64,000 bases of DNA from NCBI GenBank assembly GCA_027382625.1, contig JAJKFJ010020904.1:62001-126000 (forward strand), written 5' to 3'. The position numbers were made by a program, and so were the translations under genes. This DNA comes from Tetmemena sp. SeJ-2015 (taxonomy: Eukaryota > Ciliophora > Spirotrichea > Sporadotrichida > Oxytrichidae). Positions 20,722-34,000 of the stretch are shown here, piece by piece. The notes under the pieces are model-generated. The model saw only the letters and a list, made by a program, of their open reading frames with translations, made no database searches and was not told the origin of the DNA. The first letter of the stretch is position 1; each line of letters begins with the position of its first letter.

Positions 20722-22507
20722 TCAAAGGTTGGTTATTGCACTCACAGTTCTCTGCAATCTTTAAGGAACTTGATCATGCACACCTATCACACTATCATAT
20801 CTAATCTGAAAGTAGGCCTTTTTCTTTTCAAGGAATCTCAAGGTTTTATCAATTTCATGATAGAGATTTTTGGAAGCTAGTTAAAGAGAATTAAGTTGTC
20901 TAATATCTGAATCAAAAGTTCTGATAACTCTCTCACTTTAGTACTTGCATCTTTCCAATTCCTTCTCTTTGACCTTCAAAGAAAAATAGTCGATCTCTGC
21001 ACTAATCTTTAGTAGCCTCAATTTCGTATCATTTATCATCTTCTTATATACCTCTATGCATTCCAAAAGGGTCTTTGTGTGCTTTGCTTCTTCTTGAAAC
21101 ACGAAATGAGACTATCTTTCCTGATCGAAAGAAGACTAGAATGGTTGCATACTCTTCTAAATTTAAGTAAAAGAAAGTAAATGACCCTGATTTAGCTAAT
21201 GGCTTGCAAAATTTTGATTTTGATGGGGAGTTTATTGCAAAAACGATGAAATCTCAGTATGAGGGAGGCTTTTTAAATTTCCAGACTTTCATATTAATTA
21301 TACCTTAAAACGAATAAGGCTGTATACTTTTTTTCTGAAAAAAATTTTTTAATGAAAAAAATAAGAAAAAATTTTTTTTTAAAATTTTACCTTTGAATTA
21401 TTTTTTTGGGGTTTGAACATCAAAGGGCCTCTTTTTTAAACCTAATTAATCAGTAAATCAGTCCCCCCAAATAAAATCTATTTTTTTACAAAATTTTTTT
21501 CGAAAAAAAATTTGTTTTTTGAAAAAATCTTTTTTTTTGTTTACAACATGATTCACTATAAGCCCAAAAAAGTAAGCTTTAAAATTGTAGCATAACCCCC
21601 TTTATCATGTTTAAATTTTTTTTCTGTAAAAATTTTTCTTTATTTAAAAAATACATTTAAAATTTTTTTTTACAAAAGCAAAAAAAATACTAAAAAATAA
21701 TTTTTTTTATCACGACCTTACGGTTTAATTAGGTTTAAAATTAGACCTTTTAGATTTAAATAACCTTAAAAGGAAGAATCAGTTTCGGGAGCAAAAATAT
21801 CCAATAAAAAATTTTTTACTTATTTAAAATTCAATAAAATTTTTTACTGTCGGGGAAAACCCCCCCCCCAATTTCTTTTTTTCAAATTTATAATGAAAAC
21901 ATATCTCCCCAAATATAAATTTTAATATATTTTTCCCTTTTCCGCTCCCCTCTAGACTTTTTCATTTTTTTGAAAAACTTTTCTTTTTTTTTTGACTCAG
22001 AATTCCTCATTTTTTCTGCTGGAGGCATTGATGATCTACTTGGGTCTACTGACTGAATTCTGCCACTGCTTGAGGTCTGATGAACAAACGGGCAGAAAAG
22101 CTCAAACTTGAGAGGCTAGTTGAGATTTTGCTAGTTGTTGCTTATCTCATTTTGCATACATCTTGGGTTCACATAAAATGACACAAGTGGCTCAAGCTCA
22201 CATTGTTGATGTCGTTATCTACCAGAGGAGTGAATGGTATTGCGCAAATTGTGGGATGCTCTGATCGGCTCTCTAGATTAATAGGAAGAAGACTAATGTC
22301 TTGCGTGAGAGTGCTATGAAGCGTGCCCCGAGCCAATTATATAAGATTCATTACTATGATTGGAGCTTTACTGCTATGAACTGTCAACTCCTTGTAAATT
22401 TTATCGAAATGCTTAACAATCGCAGAAAAATATCTAATTCTATATATTTTATATAGATATTTTTCCTTGACTCCGGTTAGCGAAAACGTTCTAAACATGG
22501 TCACCAT
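20722..22507 (-). CDS. Ser/Gln-rich coiled-coil protein (family copy 3), interrupted
   Basis: Unknown function. ATG at 22507 starts MVTMFRTFSLTGVKEKYLYK, and RYFSAIVKHFDKIYKELTVH follows, which matches copy 4 closely. The C-terminal block ends ...VSAITNL at TGA 20722-20724 and contains the coiled coil homologous to copies 2 and 4. The middle (about 21300-22010) is a low-complexity block of A/T and C runs with no coding sense, so this copy is disrupted or badly assembled there. Downstream of it, coding resumes near 22020-22190. Confidence 0.55.
21300..22015. other. Homopolymer-rich block inside coiled-coil copy 3
   Basis: Dominated by runs of 5-14 identical bases (poly-T, poly-A, a run of nine C near 21860). 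No equivalent in copies 2 or 4. Same character as 7440-8165 and 22560-22950. Confidence 0.5.
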
Positions 22508-23500
22508 AGTTTTAGAGTGAATAGTTGCTGTTTATTTCTTCCATTGTGATGTTGAATTTAATAATTCTGTAATGTTTTTTTTTTTTAATTGAATTAATTG
22601 TTTAAAAATTAAAATTTTTTTTTCAAAATCAATCAATAAAAATTTTTTAAATTTAAATTTAAATTTTTTTTTTAAATAAACAAAATTTAAAAACTTAAAA
22701 AAAATGACCTTTCCGAAAATTTTTTAAAAAAAACTTAAAAAAAAATTTTTTGGGGTTAATTAAACTTTTTTTTCAAAAATTCAATTGAATTTTGAAAAAG
22801 GAGTAGGGGAAAGAAACTTTAAATTTTACCGTTTAAAATTAATTTTTAAATTTTTTAAAATTTCATTTTGCTAATAAATTTTCTAAAGTCAAAAGGGAAA
22901 AGCTAAAAAATTTTGGTTTTTAAAAGCTTATTGATAATAATTTTGGCCTCTCTTAAACAATAAATACGTACTTAAAAATCTTTTCTTTCTAAAAATGTAA
23001 TTCTTAATCCATCTTTTTCTCATTATACTTTAGATTTAAGTGCGAAGAATTCTTTGTCTCTAAATTATGGTTTCGCGTATATTAATTTTGGTAATTTCAA
23101 ATAATTTAAAATACTTAAGAAGTTATATGAAAATAATTAAAAATGATTTATATTAAATTAAGATAAAAATTCTATATCTTTCTGTGAAGAATTAAATTAT
23201 AAGGATTGTATGAAGTTTATAAACTATCAATCTGGCTTTTGTAGTTCTGGAAACAGTATACTACTAGATTACTAGCATCTCCTTCTATATTCGCGAAGTA
23301 AGCATCTAAGTATTCAAAGATAACCGGGATATAGAGATTTTTTCTCGATGTGCAAAAAATCAAAAATAGCCAATGACTAATTTAAAGCATTATTTAAAAA
23401 TAAATTAAATCTTATTAAAGTTATAAATTAATGAAAATAACAAAAGAATTAAAATAATAAATGAAGAGTTGAAAATTATTGTATATTGAAATACTTTAAA
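22508..23500. other. AT-rich spacer, partly homopolymer-rich
   Basis: Upstream of coiled-coil copy 3. 22560-22950 is made of A/T runs. No coding frame supported. Confidence 0.4.
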
Positions 23501-23504
23501 TTAA

Positions 23505-23648
23505 AATGAAGAAGAGTTTTTATTGAAATTAGCTTGCTCTTATGCTATCACTAAAGGACCTCTAGAGAATGATAAAATATTTTTGACCAAGAACAAATCT
23601 AAATTCACAGACTTTCGAGTGAGGTCACTTTCACAGAAATTCTTCTGA
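23505..23648 (+). CDS. Orphan coding block, plus strand
   Basis: A short frame without TGA reading EEEFLLKLACSYAITKGPLE and ending ...SLSQKFF at TGA 23646-23648. Looks like the last MDS of a gene, with no upstream blocks recognised. Neighbouring blocks lie on alternating strands (23760-24020 minus, 24470-24770 plus). Confidence 0.35.
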   Translation, partial: NEEEFLLKLACSYAITKGPLENDKIFLTKNKSKFTDFRVRSLSQKFF

Positions 23649-23752
23649 ATTAATAAGTTTAATGGTTATATAAAGAGTCAATATTAAAAATAAAATTCTA
23701 AACATTTAGAATCATAATCTTTTTTAATAAACTCTAAGGTATATTTAATATT

Positions 23753-24020
23753 AAATATTTGGAATTAATATTGCAAGTTTATTTCAAATTCTGTTTTAAA
23801 ATGGCGAATTTCCTTCTTTCTCCTGTATCTTCTTTTTGCTTCTTTTTCTTTTTGTTATTATGCTCCATTTTAGATTTGACTTTGAGTTGGGTTCCTTCTT
23901 GGAAGTTCTTGATCGTAAGCTATTTCTCTCAGATATTCTTTTAGTTTCTTTTCTTTGAGTGCCTCTTCTTCCAACGTTCTCTTCCTGCTTTTGAAAGTTA
24001 AGCCTCCCTAGTTAGAACTT
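23753..24020 (-). CDS. Orphan charged coding block, minus strand
   Basis: Minus strand reads RKRTLEEEALKEKKLKEYLR, AYDQELPRRNPTQSQ, QKEKEAKRRYRRKKEIRHFK and TEFEINLQY with TAA/TAG as Gln. Highly charged, probably helical, unrecognised. The Phe/Leu-rich plus-strand ORF at 23759-23944 is its shadow. Confidence 0.45.
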
Positions 24021-24469
24021 GGGACAAGAAAGTATAACTAATTCCGTGACCACAATATTTGTTTTCAGAAATAGAATTTTCATATATTTTATGTCACTAC
24101 CATATCCCTAATACTTTCGTTATTTAATCTACTATAAAATTGATGCTCAACTAAAATCCATAACTAGTTTAAATAGAGAATAACTATTATAACGATATGA
24201 AAAGGAATGTTTATTAGCCAGAGACTTTAAGAAAGAATGGGTGAGGGGTCAATCTACCCAAGTTAACTCTAACAACAACTTAATATAGTTCTTTATTAAA
24301 TATTTTTTTCATCAAAAATAGAGTGGAATTTTCTCAAAAACGAAAAATTACTTTAAATTCATTAAAACCTTATTCAATGCATATATATATTTCTTGATAA
24401 ATTAGAAATGATTTCAAATAATGTTATAAATAAAGTTCATAGTATTTTTCAAAGTTAAGATTAAAGACT

Positions 24470-24770
24470 ATTTTGCGATGAAGGAAGGTAAAAAATGCTT
24501 GGGAAACTACTTCTGCTTAATTTAGTCAAGTTAATGCTTTTCTCTAAAGGAAGTGATTCAACCTCCTCTCAAGTCTATAAAGGACCTGAAAAGATAAAAA
24601 AGAGTAGGCTAGTACAACCTACAATATTAAAGACACCCAAACCCTTAAAAACCTTACTATCGTAAACTGAACTAAGGAGAATAGTCAATTTAAAAAGATT
24701 AGCGAGGCTTAAAAAATCCAAGGTGTTACTTGATATTTAATTTCAACTCTCATTATGTAAACAAACACTA
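24470..24770 (+). CDS. Orphan basic coding block, plus strand
   Basis: Reads SDSTSSQVYKGPEKIKKSRL, VQPTILKTPKPLKTLLSQTE and LKRLARLKKSKVLLD in one frame. Basic and unrecognised; no start or stop resolved. Could belong with the two blocks upstream if the gene is scrambled. Confidence 0.35.
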
Positions 24771-25148
24771 TATAAATATTTTAATAAAGTTATTTTGCTA
24801 TTAAAGCTTTGATTTAAAATAGGTCTACATCTAATTAACTAAACCATATCACTTTCAACTCTCTAATTGCTCTTTGGCTATTTCCAATCTAAATATTAGG
24901 AGCTAAACAAATGAAGGGAGTTAACCACTTGAGAATTGTTTTCTAATTATCATTGATGTACTCTAGCACTTACCAAAATATTATAAACCTAGTGATTTTT
25001 TTATGATTCCAGCCAACAATTTGCAAAATTATAAATGAGAAAATTAAAGCCATTATTCTAATTCAATTTTCCATTAAGAGGTATAATTAAAGCCAAATTT
25101 TTATTTTCAATAAAATATTAATAAAATTTTATAAAGCAAGTTATATTA

Positions 25149-26457
25149 TCAAAGCTTATCCACAGCGCTCATATTTCTCTCAGGAGCTTGAATGTTCTCA
25201 CAAATTATCTTGTTGTACTGAGTTTGAAAACATTCCTTTCTCTTTTGGAGTGATCTCAAAGTTTTTTGCAGTTCTATCTGGCAATCTTTATTGGCAAACA
25301 GAAGGGATTTAAGATATCTGATCTCAGCATCCAAAGATTTATTAGCAATACCATTTACATATTTGCTCTTTTCATGTTCCTTGTCCTTGATATTTGCACT
25401 AAAAGTAATCTATCTCAATGCCTGTCCTGAAAAGCCTCTCTTGAGTTTCATCAATCATACGCTAGCACCCAGTAACACATTCATAAAATGCTCTTAGTGA
25501 GGACTTCTACTTGAAAAGAATTCTTAAACTATCTCTCTCGGTTGGAAGAGGGGTAAAAAGGCTATCTATAATCCTGATTTTAACTCAAAGAATTTGAATG
25601 ATCTTGAGGTTATTGGTGGCTAGTAGGATTTTGATGAACTTGAGGTGTAGCTAGTAAGGAGGAAGCTCTTTGATGCTGGAGGCTTCCTGCTCTTTCGTTG
25701 CCAAGTCTTTCCTGTTTCATTCCCTGGCTGGACTTTGCTCTACTGTCTAGGTCTGAAGAGCTCAAATCACTTCTTTGATTGGAAACTTGATAATTTAAAC
25801 TAATTCCCTCTCGCTATATGTTATATACATGATTCTTTGATTCCTCTACTCTTCTAGATTGCTGATCTCTTTAGAGGAAGGAGAAGTCTTGCTAACCTAC
25901 GCTTTCATGCTAGTTTTGGATTCTGGCATTCTAAAGATGAGAACTTTCTCTTAAGTTAGCTGGATCAGAATTTCTCAATCGATCAAAAGCAGGCAGTGAT
26001 AAACCTCTAGGCTCCACTGACTGAAACTTATCACTATTACTTGAGTTGAAACGAGAGACAGGCCAGAGAAGATTAACATGAATAGACTTGCTGAATTCTT
26101 GTGGAAGCTATCTAGAGGTTACATAAACAGATACATAAGGATCCAAATCACTATTTTGAGGAAGTTGTCTATCATTTGTCTGATCGCCATTGCGGAAATT
26201 GTTTTGGGGAGCCCTAATTGGCTCTCCTGATTAGAAGCCAGAATACGAGTTTCTTGCCTGATTCTGTGAAGAGGTCCTCGTGTCAATGGGGCGTTGAGCT
26301 GGGTTGCTTTGGGCGGAGCTGGGCTGCTGTGGACTGTCAACTCCTTATAAATTTTATCTAACAGCTTAACAATCGCAGAAAAATATCTAATTCTTTGTTT
26401 TATTTATCTATATTTATCCTTGATTTTTGGTCGCAAAGATGTTGTCTCCATTTTCAT
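25149..26457 (-). CDS. Ser/Gln-rich coiled-coil protein (family copy 4, module R)
   Basis: Best start of the family: ATG at 26457 gives MKMETTSLRPKIKDKYRQIK, then YFSAIVKLLDKIYKELTVHS and further open sequence to about 26110. Later blocks include SFSQWSLEVYHCLL near 26000. The C-terminal coiled coil (25149-25334) reads MDAEIRYLKSLLFANKDCQI and ends SAVDKL at TGA. Frames change between blocks, implying IESs. Copy 2 in module L is its positional counterpart. Function unknown. Confidence 0.6.
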
Positions 26458-27285
26458 TTTGAAGCTAAAGATGAAGTGAAGAGTTGTTTGTATATTCCAT
26501 GAATATGACTTAATAAATCTAAATTTATATTTATCTTTAATTTGAATTAGCTCAATCGAGATCATTAGATAAGTTTTAAAAATTGTTAAATATTAAAAAT
26601 AAATTATTTTTCCTCTTATTTTGTCCTTTAAATTAGTTTGATGAAAACAGTATCAATCCTTCTAATGAGAGGAAATATAAATTATAATTATAATATTTAG
26701 GATTCCCTTAACAGAAGTCTCAAAAGAAATTTAAGGGAGCCTAAATGGTAAAATATATATGGTATTATGATAAATAGAAAACCTATTTAATATGCCTATT
26801 TATTCTTAAATCCAACTAAAATTGCTTTTTCAAGAATCTAAAGCCTCAAAATTAGTAAATTACCCAAAGATTGCTTTGAAATATTTCTCAATTTATACTA
26901 TCCTTTTATTTAACTAAGATAATTTATATTTGCTGTCATTAATAATTTATCTTTAAAAGCAAAATTATTACTCTGAAACCAATTATGAATATTAACCTAT
27001 AAAAATGGGGAAATTAACTTAAATTTTGGATAAAAATGTTGATTAATATATACTTTTGCATGATAAAAAATGAAATATAAAGTTTATTACAATTTATTCT
27101 TTAATTGAAAATAAGGAAAAGTTGAAATGAGAGCAATTTCTTATATGGCTATGACATCCTGCTTACTTAAATAATTACCAAATTTTGAGGAGGAAAATTA
27201 GTTGCATTAATTTAATAATAACAATTCTTTATTAAATTTATGCCCAAGAAAAGTCCTCACCCAAAATCAAACTTCCTCATTAATA
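26458..27285. other. AT-rich spacer
   Basis: No coding frame supported. Positional counterpart of 4451-5330 in module L. Confidence 0.45.
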
Positions 27286-27289
27286 TTCT

Positions 27290-27939
27290 ACTACTATAAG
27301 TGATAGAACTATGACTTTGATTGATTGACAGTCTTTTGCTTGGATAAACTATTTTGCGAATTTTTAAAAGCAGAAAACACTTGGTTCAAATTGTTTTCAC
27401 TGTGTCCCCTTTTCCCATTTTAAGATATTTCTCGTACTTATTATTACTGACTTCCTTTTTCATTTTCATACTAATTAAGAGTATCTCTCTCTAAGAAAAC
27501 AAAAGTTAATGAAAGTTTAATAAGAAAACTTTTGCGCTCTGATTGTCTAGTTGAGAGTTCCTCTCACTCCTAGACTAAAAGCTGGAGACCATTATATCTA
27601 ATTGCTTATAATAAATAAGCAAATTGTGTTTCTGGTCTTCGCTCTCCATATTCAGCCCTGCTAAGAGATCGAGATATCTCAGCTTTACAAAATTTAGATT
27701 AAAAATTCTATATCTTTCTGTGAGGAATTAAATTAGAGAGATTGTGGGAGGTTTATTAAATCTTCCCAGACCGAAGATCTCCTTCTCTGGTGATTTCTTT
27801 AGTGCGGGTCAAAAGCCTTCGAAGTTAAATATAATTATTTCATTTTAGTATGATCAGATCCTAAACTAAGAGGCAGAACCTTAATCTCATAGTTATTAGT
27901 TTACTTTGTACTCTTTGCATTTCTCTTCATTTACTTCAT
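27290..27939 (-). CDS. Small Gln/Asn-rich protein (module R copy)
   Basis: Direct-orientation counterpart of 5351-5995. ATG at 27939 starts MKQMKRNAKSTKQTN, then EIKVLPLSLGSDHT. The region TTGATTGACAGTCTTTTGCT and the following 100 bp are nearly identical between the copies. The end is approximate. Unknown function. Confidence 0.5.
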
Positions 27940-28059
27940 CCTCTCAGCCATGAAGCTCTACTTTTGATTTAAAATATGTTTAGAATATTTTTTGATTTTC
28001 CAGTTGAAAATTAATAGTCGGGTACAATCCTTGACTTCAAATTAAAAAATAAACTAGAG

Positions 28060-31000
28060 TGGTGGTAGTTCCTGGCGTCATATCTATCCAGTGAGACATC
28101 ATCATGATCATTCAAAGTTTCCTTAATGGCGTATAGATCTTGAACCTCTTAGTTCTTGCTTACAAAACGAGCGTCTTGGCTTTGGTACATCATCTGTGAT
28201 TGAGATGACATCCTAGAAAAAGGAAGTTAATTTCTTTAACTGTTTCGTCCGGATAAATCACCATCTATCATGTAGTTGCTCATATTCATGGATGATGCTC
28301 CGTCCTTCAATTCTTCGTAGTTATTATGGAGAAAGTCAATCTTTTGCATTATAGGTAGGTTGCTAGTTGAGTCCTCTTTTAAAATAAATATAAGCGAGAG
28401 CTGCTGTTGAATCTTGACTGCTAAGCTGAATTATTTGGATCTAAGTACTCTACTGGTATCTTCAGATTACTGTAATAAAGTAAAGTTTTTGTGAATGTAT
28501 ATTAGATTGTCATTTGAAATCTTGAATTTCATCAAAGCAGCTTTAATCTAATGCCCTATCAAATCACTCGACTATTTAGCATCTATAAATAATTATTAGC
28601 ATTTAATAAACATAGTTATTAAGACTTTTAATTTTACATTTATAAATTTAGAGCATTCGATAAATTTTTTTTAGCAGTAGCGACTTATGATTTAAGAGCA
28701 GATTGATCTTGTTTTTGAGGATAATATGTGTCTCTATTTGATAAATCTAGTCTGTCAAGTGTTTCGTTTGAAATTCTACTATATTACTTTAGAGAATCTT
28801 CTAGATTTTGTAATTAGACTTAAAAATAGAATTAAATGAATTTATGACTTGAGATAGCTGCATCTTGCCTTGATTAGCAGCTATATTGGCACCAAGGCTC
28901 CGATCGAAGCTAGTTTAAATGGGGCCGATTTCCTGCAGTCCTCTTCTTGTAGACAAGTTATTTATGTTTTCATCGTCTATGAAAGTATTGTGTTCTTCGT
29001 TTATGACAGATAGATTTAGTTATAGTTTAAACATAGTTAAAATAGTAGTAATTAAATGATTTTAAGTTTGAGATTTTTGTTATTCTTGTTGAGTGGATAT
29101 AGTTTGAGTTAATTATTAGGATTAATCCCTCCTCCTGCAAGTGGCTTCTTTTATTTTCTATTTTTGCACCAGTGAAGAAGTCGTTTTATCTTTTTGAGGA
29201 ACTCTATGACAAAGAAGTGTATGATTATGAAGATGTTAATGAACACATTTCCCAGGAATATAACTATGAATGCCATGTCTGTTTACAATTTAGCTTCAAT
29301 ACTTGGCACAAAATCGTTTTAAAATGGATATTTATATATTTTATGTTATTGATAAGTTGTAGACGAGCATCATATAGCTCAGAATAAAAAAGAATTATTG
29401 TGGCTATCTCATTATTTATCTCTTAGAAATAAGAGTCATAAATGGGCTTTGCCTCTAGTAGAAAGATCAAGTAAAGCAAGTTGCATACTATGAAAATGTG
29501 AAGCTAGAAAGTTTAATAAATTGTTGCCATAATTTAAATGAATTTGCAAATTTGTTCAAAAGTAAGGTAGTTAGAGAGGACGAGCACGACCAATATATAA
29601 ATTATTCTTCTCAAGATAAAAACTGACCTATAAAATAAGGACCACTTATTCTATGGACTCAAAATATCCACGATTTTAATAAATAAGAATCTATCATTTC
29701 TGAGAGATACTTTTTGAGAAAGGGATCCTCATAGTCCTTATTGTACTTGGCTAGATATATTGGACTGTAAATTGCAAAAGATATATTTATTCCCACAAAG
29801 AGGGTAGCAATTTATAATTTTATATTTAATTTTAAGGGTAGCAATAATGAGCGAAACTACTTCTCTACAATTTAAACTTTATTAAATTCTCCTGCTCTCT
29901 CATCCGAAGGACTTAAGTAATTAAGAGCAGCAGAAAAGCCAGCTTCTAGCCATGTTTCGAGAAAGAATATAAAAAATCCGTTAAAGAACAGAGATTTCTA
30001 AATGTAGGCGACCACTCTTTACTGCCACTGATACAATTAAAATTATTGTAATTAGTATAAAATACTCATAACTCGTCTTTGTAGATTTGAAAAGCACTAA
30101 GTAGACAAGACTCATGAACAATAAATAATATATTGTTTATGAATGCAAAATAGAAGAAATAGAACATGGGAGGACCAATTAGATATATGAAGTTGCAACT
30201 ATTTAACAACTATATTTGATATGTTTCATTAATTTTAGGTTTAATTTGTTATGATTGTATCCAAGAAAATCGAATCTGCTATTAAAAGGGGGATAATCGT
30301 CAGCAGGATCGAGTCCGAATATTAATTCTAGCCAATCAGCTGAGTCTATCACATCGAAAGTGGCAATGTTGAAATCATCATATTAATTCATGGATGCACA
30401 AAATATTTGAAGAAGGCCTTGAGGAAAATGAAAATTCGTTGAGTGTAAGGAATCGTAAAGAGTGGGGTGTGGGTTATCAATTGCAAAGTGTTTATAAGCG
30501 ACCACAGCATTTGGAGACTTGTTCCTCCAATCAGCCCTAGCCCAATACTTCCATAAAGCACTGAAGAAACTTTATAGTTTAAAAATACCAATAATTTTAT
30601 CCAAATTATTTAAATAACAACATTAATAGCCATAGTTTTTTTATTTAAAATGATTTAAATTAATTAAAGTAGATAGCAATAATCAAGTCCACATATTAAT
30701 TATAAACTAAGGAATAGAGAATGCTGGAAGAGTAAAGAACTATCTGCCCATCAACTTAATATTTTAACTCTAGTACCAAACTGAGGAGGGATGACTGAGC
30801 TGACTTTGATTTGTTGAAACTTGTCACTGTCTAGTGTGATGGTGAGGTAGTCTGAGTCTTGAAGCATTGAAATCGCATCTGGGTCAGTAAATGTAACCTA
30901 GATAACTACATTTCCCTAAACTTGTGAAAATGTTGATATAAATTAATCTGTCTTTTATTAATAATTTATGAGTCGCTTGTAAGTGTCCAGTTGAGTACTT

Positions 31001-34000
31001 TGTTATCGTTTCCTTGTCCAGTATATACGCTGAACTGGGAAGAGTTTAAGGTGGTGGAGTTCAGCGCATTAAAATTAATAAGATCAATTGATGATGTCTT
31101 GGCCAACTGTAATCTAAACTTGTCCATTAGAGTCAATGCTGTTTATGTTGAGATCGCTCTGATCCACTTTGGGATCTTAAGTGGTGGGAGGCTTAGTTGT
31201 AGTAGCGGGCGGAATTGTAGTTGAAGAGTTTTAATACTATAAAAAACTAAGTTAAGTTTTAGAACTGCTAATCTCTATATGCTTGAGATGGGTGTACAAT
31301 TATCTACAACTAGTAAAGAGTCAAAATTAGTAAAATGATTGATTAAGAGTGCTAAGAGAGCCTTAAGGGTTTTTGTCAAACACTTTTACAATGTAATTTG
31401 ATTCAAATTGAATAAGCAAAAATTTTAAAGAGAATTTGACTTTCCAACATCAGTTGCCTCTGGACTAAGAGTCAAAGAATAAAAGCAAAGATAGTAAAAT
31501 ATAGATGGAGAACGCTTGGAGTAGGATATGAACTTGGGGATTACAGGTTAGTTGGGCATCTGATTTTGTATTTAGAGAAATGTTTCGTCTCCATTGGGAT
31601 CCTTGATGGGTGGCAGTGCAGTCGTCAGTGAGACACCAGCATAGCATTCAATTATTGCAATCAAGGGAGTGGCAAAGTAAGGAGCTTGGTTTTATTAAGT
31701 GGAGACTAATAGTTAATTAGTATCATAAGCGATATTTGTTTAGAGAGACATAGGAAGAAGTAGTTGGTGCAGGAGTGTAGGTTTAAGTTGTGGTGGAAGT
31801 GTATGTTGAGGAGGATGTGGGAACTGGAGTGGTTGAACTAGAAGTCGAGCTACTAGAAAAAGGAGTAGTAGATGAAGTAGTTGTAGTTGAAGTGGTTGAT
31901 GATGATGTTGAGGAAGATGTAGTTGATGTGGATGTTGTGGAACTGGTCGTTGTAGTAGTGGTAGGACTTGGAGTAGTGGTACTAGTTGAGGAAGTAGTTG
32001 TAGATGTAGTTGTGGATGTGGAAGTAGTAGATGTGGTGGATGTGGTTGTGGAAGTGGATGATGTGGATGAAGTAGAAGTTGTATAAGGCGTGATAGTGAC
32101 TGTGAAAGTAGTTGTGGCTGAGTAAGCTCCATTGAGAGTGCCTGTTACTTGGACTTGATATGCTCCATGAAAGGCATTATAATTTAAAATAAGAGTACAA
32201 TTATCTGTAGATTGAATTGAGAAACTAAATCCATTACCCGCCGCAAGTTAAGTGAAAGTAATAGCTGAGGGTAGAGAGCTGCCATCAGTTAGTTGCGCTG
32301 AGTAAACCCATTTATAGGAATCATAGCAATTGGTTATGGAGTAGGTGAAGTCTACAACATTAAAATTTATACCAGCATCATTGATAGTATAAACTTTATT
32401 TCCAATTGTAGAAGGTGTTACAGTCCCCACATTTTAAAATTGATTATCTTTATGATTAAAATAAAATATTTATTTTTAAAATGATATTATATGTTTTTAT
32501 ATAATAATTTGATAGTCATTAATCACCTGCTTTTAAGCTAATTTTTTTTTCTTAGAAAATAGAATTAATAGTCCAAGAAATTTGAATATTTTTAAATATC
32601 ATCTGCTTCAAGTATAATAAGAAATTATGGCAATAACAAATAATTTTGGTAGCTAGTGCAGGTGTCAGGTATGTCTGTTAAGTTAGTGAGAGTGAGATTA
32701 GAGGATGAGGCTCCAGCTAGTGAATTCAGTTAATAAGACACTGTGTTAGTTGTGAAAATAGCTACTCCTACATTGTTTAGAGTACCTAGAGTAAAGTAAA
32801 ACAATTTTAAAATAAGGAAAGCTTGATTGATATGTTGCACTCAAACTCCCACTTGGCTAAGATATTTTCCAATAATTTTATAAAATATAAATTTAAATGA
32901 AAATAGAATAAGATATGTTGACGCACCTGTTGCTGGGTAAGCCATCACAAATTTAAATTACTATAAATGCTTGGTTGAAAGAGTATGAAGACGATTCTAA
33001 AGAAAGAGTAGATCCAGCATAGTAAGCCAGCGTTCCGCTTGACAATATTTTGCCAGCATTTACTTTAATCAGAGAGATTGAGGTAGACATTCTGAGCAAT
33101 AATTCTTTAATAAAAATAGCTAAGTTGTTGAAATAGTGGTTGCTGTTGAAGTGACATCAATTCTTCCAAGTAGAGTGCCTCCTGTCGATGTTAATTGTAT
33201 AATGAAAGAACCATATTAAATATCTAAACTGAAATAATTAAACCCTCATTTAGGAGGGTGAAAACTCAAATCTAAATAATAAAAGGTAGGTTATTTAATC
33301 ATATTTTTAAAGAGATCTTTAATTTCTTTTCATTTTTTAGACAATAATTAAAGTAGAAAAAAACTATTTCTAAAATAGAATAGACCATCCTTATTTTGTT
33401 AATCATACCTATAATTTAATTAAATCTTTTTATTATAACATAATTATAAGAGCTAAAGACAATTTATAACTAAAGTCAAAACCATTAAAAGACAGTATAT
33501 GAAATAGTAGCTCTATTAAGACATGCATTTATATTTTTAAAAAGTTTTTATCTATAAACAGATGGCTGGAGCAGGTGTAGAGACATACCACGAGGAAGTG
33601 AGAGTTAAATAGGTGCCCAGCAAAAGTGAGTATCCCTCCTTCAGAAATAGAAATGCAAAATCAACATTCTTTTAAACCATAATAATATTTATAATCAAGT
33701 CCAGATGCTCCAAGGTTATTTCCAAAGGAAAATATATTGACGTAATTAGTTGCAGAAACGAGGTAGTAGGCGGAGAGGGTGACTGCAATGGTCGAAACAG
33801 CAGTGGTAGTAGCGCATATTGAGATGTTACATAACTGCCTGAAGTTGCATCCATCATCATCACCATCAGTTTAGTATTAAATAGATAATATTGTGCTAGC
33901 CTGAAGTCACTAGATAGTTCTTGCTGGGAATGAAAATTGCAGAAACAAATATACACATATTAAAAACTCCCATTTCCACGTTTATTCCACTTCCATAACT

